DNA of 64,000 nucleotides from Ensifer adhaerens (GTDB lineage: Bacteria; Pseudomonadota; Alphaproteobacteria; Rhizobiales; Rhizobiaceae), in contig NZ_LGAP01000028.1 in assembly GCF_001270265.1 (NCBI RefSeq), positions 1-64,000 on the forward strand. Reading direction: 5' to 3'. Below, piece after piece: positions 59,750-64,000 of the stretch. The position numbers were made by a program, and so were the translations under genes. The stretch's first letter is position 1. Each line of letters opens with the position of its first letter. The notes beneath the pieces were generated by a model. That model searched no databases and had not been told where the DNA came from. It was given only the letters and a program-made list of their open reading frames with translations.

Positions 59750-60160
59750 CTATTGGGTCGGGGCGAGCGGTGGTTCGACCTGTCTGCGCACGAGCTTTCC
59801 TTCCTCCGCCTTGTAGAAGAACTGGCTCGAGACCAGCCATCCCTTGAGCGGCCGAAGAGGCGGTATGCACGTGAGCAACATGAACGGACCGGTCACAAGA
59901 AGGTGCATCCAAAGCGGCGCGCTGTATTGCACTTCCAGCCAAACGCCGAGCAGCACGCTTGGCACGCAGCCGAAACAAATCACGAAGAATGCGGGGCCAT
60001 CGGCGGGATCGGCGAACGAATAGTCGAGATCGCAGACCTCGCACTTCTTGCGCATCTTGAGGAAGCCTTCAAACAGATGACCCTGGCCGCAACGCGGACA
60101 ACGGCCGCGCAAGCCGGTTTGCATCGGGGGTATCGGAGGCCAGTCGTGATCCGAAGACAT
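59750..60160 (-). CDS. DUF983 membrane protein with zinc-ribbon motif
   Basis: The ATG at 60160 (MSSDHDWPPIPPMQTGLRGR) gives 136 residues; the longer frame is leader. An N-terminal zinc-ribbon has CPRCGQGHLFEGFLKMRKKC and CDLDYSF with four cysteines. Two membrane helices follow (GPAFFVICFGCVPSVLLGVW and LHLLVTGPFMLLTCIPP-like). This is the DUF983 family, small inner-membrane proteins common in Alphaproteobacteria. Function is unknown. Its upstream region carries three CATACA/TGTATG half-sites also found before the MocR regulator gene. Confidence 0.85.
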   Translation of the reverse strand: MSSDHDWPPIPPMQTGLRGRCPRCGQGHLFEGFLKMRKKCEVCDLDYSFADPADGPAFFVICFGCVPSVLLGVWLEVQYSAPLWMHLLVTGPFMLLTCIPPLRPLKGWLVSSQFFYKAEEGKLVRRQVEPPLAPTQ

Positions 60161-60279
60161 ATGCGTTCCTTTCAGGCGTCTGCGGCGCAGCGCTTTCCAG
60201 CGCGCCTGCTGATATGCCTGGGTGCGGTCGACGAAGATTCGGTGCCGCCTCAGGCCTGCCGGGATTAAGCGCCCAAAAC

Positions 60280-60309
60280 CATACATTGTCAATTTATTGT
60301 ATGCATACA
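60280..60309. promoter_or_regulatory. CATACA/TGTATG palindromic cluster upstream of DUF983 gene
   Basis: CATACA at 60280-60285, TGTATG at 60298-60303 and CATACA at 60304-60309. The last two form the perfect 12-bp palindrome TGTATGCATACA. The same half-site flanks the start of the MocR gene (61767-61791), so this is a probable binding site of that regulator controlling the DUF983 gene. Confidence 0.55.
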
Positions 60310-60346
60310 TTGCTGCGACAATTTCGCCGACGGCAAACACAAAGCC

Positions 60347-61744
60347 TCAAACGACGAGGCTCGATGCCGCTGGAGATTGCTCGATCAGGTCCGCAATCGT
60401 CATCAGGCTGCGCTGCAACTCCTCATGCGTCCGCGCCGCACCAAGGCCAAGGCGCACGGCCTCCGGCGCCGGACCGAGCGCAAAGGCATCGCTGGCAACG
60501 ACGCTGATGCCCGATGCCCGCAACCGGCCGGAAAAATCGCCTCGCGTCCAGGGCGGCGGCAGGTGTAGCCACAGGTGGAAGCCTTCCTGGTCCGTCTGGA
60601 CAATGTCCTTTGGCAACAATCGGCTGACCATCGCCTGCCGGATTGTCACTTCGCGGCGGATGGCGCCAAGGACTTCGGCTGCTGTGCCGTCTTCAATCCA
60701 GCGTGTCGCAATCGCGGCATTGAAGGGAGGAGCCATGCCGCTCGTCGCACGGATCGCGCCCTCCAGGCGAACGCAGCTTTGGCGATCCGGAACGACGAGA
60801 TAGGCAATCCGCAACGCCGGCGACAGGCACTTGGCGAGACCTGCGATGTGGTAGACAAGGTCAGGCGCAAGCGCCGCCAATGGTGTCGGCACAGAAACTG
60901 GAAGCGCGCCATAGGCGTCATCTTCGATGATCGTCACGCCATGGCTGCGCGCAATGGCGACGATAGCCTTGCGGCGCTCAAGCGACAGCGTCGATGTTGT
61001 CGGGTTGTGAAGCGTGGGATTACAATAGAGCGCCTTTAATTTTCTGCTTCTGCAAACGGCTTCAAGCTGCTCTGGCATCATGCCATTTCTGTCGACGGCA
61101 ACGCCGAGGAGCTCGATGCCGAGATGGGCGGCCAGCGCCCGCAAGCCAGGATAGGCTATGGCCTCCGACGCAATCGCTTCACCAGGCTTTACGAGACTGC
61201 TGATGGCCGCAAGCAGAGCGCTTTGTGCGCCTGCGCAGATCAGCACGCGCTCGGGCGGGATTTCTCCGAGGCGCGGCCGCAGCCAGCCTGCGCCGACTGC
61301 ACGATTGTGCAGCGCGCCGCCCGCCGCCTGATACCGCATCAACAGATCGAGGCCGTGCTCGCCCTGCAGGCTGTTGATGTCGCTCCACAGCCGCATCGTC
61401 AGGGCAGCGTCGTCGAAAAGCGGCGGCAGGTTCATGCTCATGTCGACAAGGCCATCGGCTGCGGGCTGCAGGCCCTTCATCCTTCGGGTCTTAACGTAGG
61501 TTCCCTGACCGACGCGCCCTTCCACCAATCCGCGGTGTCGTGCCTCATTGTAGGCCCGGCTCACTGTGGTGAAGTCGATGCCCAGGGCGCTGGCGAGCGC
61601 GCGCTGAGGCGGTAGACGTGTGCCTTCGCACAGGCGACCTTCGGCGATATCAGCAGCGATGGCGTCGGCAATGGCGATATAGAGCGGTCCGTTCGCTTTC
61701 CGGATAGCCGGCAGCCAGGTCGTCTCCGATGCGTCCGCAGTCAT
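60347..61744 (-). CDS. MocR-family regulator (GntR helix-turn-helix fused to aminotransferase fold)
   Basis: The product has 465 residues. Residues 15-85 are a GntR winged helix: GPLYIAIADAIAADIAEGRL, GTRLPPQRALASALGIDFTT and RAYNEARHRGLVEGRVGQGT. Residues 105-455 have the fold-type I aminotransferase form: SALLAAISSLVKPGEAIASE, LYCNPTLHNPTTSTLSLERR, IIEDDAYGAL and HIAGLAKCLSPALRIAYLVV, where the lysine of the S-x-S-K-type loop (GLAKCLSP) would bind PLP. MocR proteins are usually activators or repressors that sense PLP or amino acids. The target is unknown. Palindromic sites lie at both ends of the gene. Confidence 0.9.
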   Translation of the reverse strand: MTADASETTWLPAIRKANGPLYIAIADAIAADIAEGRLCEGTRLPPQRALASALGIDFTTVSRAYNEARHRGLVEGRVGQGTYVKTRRMKGLQPAADGLVDMSMNLPPLFDDAALTMRLWSDINSLQGEHGLDLLMRYQAAGGALHNRAVGAGWLRPRLGEIPPERVLICAGAQSALLAAISSLVKPGEAIASEAIAYPGLRALAAHLGIELLGVAVDRNGMMPEQLEAVCRSRKLKALYCNPTLHNPTTSTLSLERRKAIVAIARSHGVTIIEDDAYGALPVSVPTPLAALAPDLVYHIAGLAKCLSPALRIAYLVVPDRQSCVRLEGAIRATSGMAPPFNAAIATRWIEDGTAAEVLGAIRREVTIRQAMVSRLLPKDIVQTDQEGFHLWLHLPPPWTRGDFSGRLRASGISVVASDAFALGPAPEAVRLGLGAARTHEELQRSLMTIADLIEQSPAASSLVV

Positions 61745-61766
61745 GGCGCTACCTCAAATCAATATT

Positions 61767-61791
61767 GTATGGATATTGCATGTTTCCATAC
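61767..61791. promoter_or_regulatory. Inverted repeat upstream of the MocR gene
   Basis: GTATGGA (61767-61773) and TCCATAC (61785-61791) are exact complements spaced by 11 bases, 23 bases before the MocR start codon. Each overlaps a TTGTATG/CATAC half-site like those upstream of the DUF983 gene. Autoregulation is likely. Confidence 0.55.
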
Positions 61792-62203
61792 GCTGACGCA
61801 AGTTGTTGTACCTTGAGGCGGTGCCAGCTTGCTCATCGCTTCCGCATCAGTGCGGAGATCGGTAGAAACCGTCGAGCTGTTTTCCGTTGTCGCGGAAACC
61901 CTGGGAGCTTTTGGACGTTCAACTTACCCGGAGACTTGAGAACTGGGCGCTCGTTGCAGACACGCGGTTGCATTTGCCTGAGGGCTCACCCGGTGGCCAA
62001 TATACCATCGTGGCCCGCGTTGCCCCCGAGGCTGACTTGGACAAAACTTGTTTGCCATATCGCGCGGCTGTCATTTGCGCGAAGAGCAACAATGTCATAC
62101 GCTTAAGCCGTGATGCGCTATTCCCGCGGTTGTTTCGCCGCCGCAGCGCGCAAACGAAAAATGCAACAGAACCGGTCCACCTTAAGGGCCGTGGAGCAGC
62201 GCC
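61792..62203. other. Intergenic stretch before the pentapeptide gene
   Basis: A plus-strand frame from 61887 reads VQLTRRLENWALVADTRLHL, then YTIVARVAPEADLDKTCLPY, which is somewhat protein-like, but it has no clear ribosome-binding site and continues into the next gene in another frame. I do not call it a gene. The rest should hold the promoters of the MocR and pentapeptide genes. Confidence 0.4.
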
Positions 62204-62992
62204 ATGCAGATCCCCAAGCCAATGCCCATTCGTTCATCTGTCGCAACCGGGGAGGGTGGGTTCAGCGACACAGTCGGGATCAAACGCGCCACGCGCGGCT
62301 GTGTCAAACGTTCGGCCATCGGACTGTCTGCAATCCTGGTGACGCTCACCCTCTCGAACCTTGCCTATGCGGCGAACTGCAAGGGCCCGTCGGCGCCGGG
62401 CGCCGACTGGAGCGATTGCAACAAGAAACAATTGATGCTCGGCGGCATCGATCTCGAGGGTGGCAATCTCGTCAGTACGGACTTTACCCTGACGGATCTG
62501 AGGGGCGCCAATCTTACGGCGGCAAACCTGGAGAAGGCGACGCTGGTGCGTTCGTCATTGGCTGGCGCCAGAGCCGACAAGGCGAATTTCGCCAAAGTTG
62601 AAGCCTATCGAACCAGTTTCGCCGGCGTCTCGGCGGAAGGCGCTTCCTTCAACAGTTCCGAGTTGCAGCGGACGAATTTCAGCGGCGCCAAGTTGACGGG
62701 CGCCGACTTCGAGAAGGCCGAACTCGGGCGCGCCAATTTCGAGAAGGCCGTGCTGACGGGCACGCGTTTCCCGATGGCCAATCTGTCGCGCGCCACATTC
62801 AGCGGCTCCACCTTCGAAGGCCCGATCGACTTCACCGATGCCTTCATGTTCCTGACGCGTATCGAAGGCGTGGACCTGTCGGCCGCGACCGGGCTCGAGC
62901 AGGAGCAGGTCAACCTGACATGCGGCGACAGTGCCACCAAACTGCCGGCGGGGTTATCCGTTCCGGCCAATTGGCCTTGCCCGGTCGACTGA
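62204..62992 (+). CDS. Exported pentapeptide-repeat protein
   Basis: The start ATG has GGAG six bases upstream. The product has 262 residues, with an N-terminal hydrophobic segment and signal (SAIGLSAILVTLTLSNLAYA). The mature part has about 25 tandem A(D/N)LXX repeats at residues 80-230: DLRGANLTAANLEKATLVRS, SLAGARADKANFAKVEAYRT, NFSGAKLTGADFEKAELGRA and NFEKAVLTGTRFPMANLSRA. The repeats form a right-handed quadrilateral beta-helix. Two cysteine pairs (NCKGP, DCNKK and TCGD, PCPVD) may brace the ends. Exported members have no settled function. It stands alone. Confidence 0.88.
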   Translation: MQIPKPMPIRSSVATGEGGFSDTVGIKRATRGCVKRSAIGLSAILVTLTLSNLAYAANCKGPSAPGADWSDCNKKQLMLGGIDLEGGNLVSTDFTLTDLRGANLTAANLEKATLVRSSLAGARADKANFAKVEAYRTSFAGVSAEGASFNSSELQRTNFSGAKLTGADFEKAELGRANFEKAVLTGTRFPMANLSRATFSGSTFEGPIDFTDAFMFLTRIEGVDLSAATGLEQEQVNLTCGDSATKLPAGLSVPANWPCPVD

Positions 62993-63006
62993 GCGAGGGC
63001 AATCAC

Positions 63007-63576
63007 TCAACTGAGATGTTGCTTGGCGGCGATCGCCAGGCACTCTTTGAATGCCTCGAGGTCGGTCAGGCGGTCGGCTTCGGCCACTTCGCGTTTAACG
63101 AAGGTTCCGCCGCGCGCCAGGATGCCGCCATCAAGCATGAGATTGTCGGCCATATCGAAGTCTTCAATGCTCAGCCCGTCCGGACCAGCCATGCGGCCGT
63201 CCGGGCGCACCGCGGCGTCACCGCCGTAATGTCCGTGAAGGATGCGGTCGTAGTAGCTTCGTGACGTGTTGGTGTAGGCATAGACATGGCGGCCACGGCC
63301 GCACATGAAGCCGAGCTCGAAAACCGTGCCGACGTCGGCGCTGATGCCGCGAAACGGCGTCAGATTGGCGATGATCATGTCGCTGGCCAGCATCATGCCT
63401 TCATCCACACCGTAGATGGCAAGGCCACGGGCATGCTTGGTTTCGGCCGGCGGAATTTCCAGGTCGCCCGGCACGAGCGGCGTAAAACCCGCCACACGGG
63501 CAAGCTCGGCCTTCTGCGCCTGGATCTCCACAGCATTGCTCAGGAACACTTCAGGTCCGGCCAAATATACTTTCAC
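63007..63576 (-). CDS. Nucleoside 2-deoxyribosyltransferase-like protein
   Basis: The GTG at 63576 lies seven bases after AAGGAGG and gives 189 residues beginning MKVYLAGPEVF; the ATG at 63582 is too close to that site. The family pattern is clear: KVYLAGPEVFLSNA, GMMLASDMIIANLTPFRGIS, and SADVGTVFELGFMCGRGRHV with the catalytic-type Glu in FELG. These enzymes exchange purine or pyrimidine bases between deoxyribosides; distant members are putative nucleotide hydrolases. It converges with the pentapeptide gene. Confidence 0.85.
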   Translation of the reverse strand: MKVYLAGPEVFLSNAVEIQAQKAELARVAGFTPLVPGDLEIPPAETKHARGLAIYGVDEGMMLASDMIIANLTPFRGISADVGTVFELGFMCGRGRHVYAYTNTSRSYYDRILHGHYGGDAAVRPDGRMAGPDGLSIEDFDMADNLMLDGGILARGGTFVKREVAEADRLTDLEAFKECLAIAAKQHLS

Positions 63577-63809
63577 GATCATGCCTCCTTGCGGATTTCC
63601 CAGCCAGTCTAGGGAGGGCAGCCTAGGGAGGTCGCAGGCAAGCGCCTAGTGGGCATGCTCGCGCGGGCGGCGCTTACCCACTGCTATTTCGACACCTATC
63701 TGCGCTGACCGCAGGAACAATCGATGAGGGCACGGCATGGACAGGCGGCTTTGTCATCCGCTATCTCTCAGCCGTTTCGTCCAGGCATATCCTTCAGCGA
63801 GGTCCAGAG
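63577..63809. other. Intergenic stretch before the thioesterase gene
   Basis: No gene or repeat is recognised. It should contain the promoters of the divergent deoxyribosyltransferase and thioesterase genes. Confidence 0.4.
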
Positions 63810-64000
63810 ATGCCGAGCCAGCCTTTGACCACCTATGTCGGCGTTGCGCATCCGTGGATGTGCGACACGATGGGGCATATGAACGTCCGCCACTATGCGG
63901 CGATGTTCGATGATGCCAGCTTTCAGCTCCTCGGCCATATTGCCGGGCTCGATATTGAGGGCGAGCCGGGCAGGGGCTGGGCGGACGTGCGCTCGGAAGT
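63810..64000 (+). CDS. Hotdog-fold thioesterase (4-hydroxybenzoyl-CoA type), cut by window edge
   Basis: An ATG at 63810, with CGAGG about eight bases upstream, opens a frame running to the window end. The first 63 residues include TTYVGVAHPWMCDTMGHMNV followed by RHYAAMFDDASFQLLGHIAG. The pattern D-x-M-G-H-(M/V)-N-x-x-(H/R)-Y is the thioesterase signature of the 4HBT/hotdog family, with the Asp and the region around it at the active site. The rest of the gene (typically 130-150 residues) lies outside the window. Substrate unknown. Confidence 0.75.
   Translation, partial: MPSQPLTTYVGVAHPWMCDTMGHMNVRHYAAMFDDASFQLLGHIAGLDIEGEPGRGWADVRSE

Noticed and set aside
61887-62342. 151-codon plus-strand frame before the pentapeptide gene
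   Set aside because: Part of it looks protein-like, but it lacks a start site and runs on into the signal-peptide region of the next gene in another frame.
1-64000. rRNA, tRNA, CRISPR arrays or replication genes
   Set aside because: None were recognised on reading both strands; a repABC locus or integrase was also not seen.

Overview
The window looks like a secondary replicon (megaplasmid or chromid) of a fast-growing rhizobium, most likely Ensifer/Sinorhizobium. The evidence is a nearly complete succinoglycan (exo) cluster in the classic Sinorhizobium meliloti pSymB order, a RIME-type palindromic repeat inside it, a Ti/pSym-type traA-traCDG conjugation set, and an rctA-like regulator divergent from a virB operon. 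No rRNA, tRNA or CRISPR array was seen. Gene assignments come from reading the sequence; no database search was run.

Layout. (1) 1-5.2 kb is a decayed accessory strip: the end of an IS66-family element, a degP-type protease fragment, a frameshifted hipA toxin gene with an XRE gene beside it, and several small rhizobial proteins, two of which are paralogues of each other. (2) 5.2-7.8 kb holds a compact three-gene unit: an OmpR/PhoB-type regulator with a degenerate receiver, an alpha-oxoamine-synthase-family PLP enzyme and a small overlapping gene. It sits directly before the conjugation genes. (3) 7.9-18.3 kb holds an rctA-like repressor divergent from a tightly coupled operon: a TrbM-like gene, then virB1-virB11, with an extra 44-residue lipoprotein between virB5 and virB6. 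(4) 18.3-28.6 kb holds small genes (dodecin, DUF736, DUF2958, a 48-residue protein), then traG-traD-traC divergent from the relaxase/helicase gene traA, with a candidate oriT in the gap.

(5) 28.9-51.6 kb has trkH, then exoP-N-O-M-A-L-K-H, exoT, exoWV, exoU, exoX, exoYFQZ and exoB. ExoB and ExoN supply UDP-sugars. ExoY starts the lipid-linked octasaccharide with galactose, and ExoA/L/M/O/U/W add glucoses. ExoZ, ExoH and ExoV add acetyl, succinyl and pyruvyl groups. ExoP/Q/T/F flip, polymerise and export the chain, ExoK trims it, and ExoX restrains synthesis. The exoI gene, which lies between exoH and exoT in S. meliloti, is missing.

(6) 51.9-59.5 kb is one operon: a dipeptide/nickel-type ABC importer with a double ATPase, a luciferase-like flavin monooxygenase and two carboxymuconolactone-decarboxylase/AhpD-like proteins. 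It is a conserved but functionally unassigned package. (7) 59.7-64 kb has a DUF983 membrane protein, a MocR-type regulator with palindromic sites on both sides, an exported pentapeptide-repeat protein, a nucleoside 2-deoxyribosyltransferase-like protein and the start of a hotdog thioesterase.

The best candidate for something undescribed is the oxoamine-synthase/degenerate-regulator/small-protein unit beside the conjugation machinery. It could be a small-molecule signalling circuit that gates transfer. That is inference from context and residues only.
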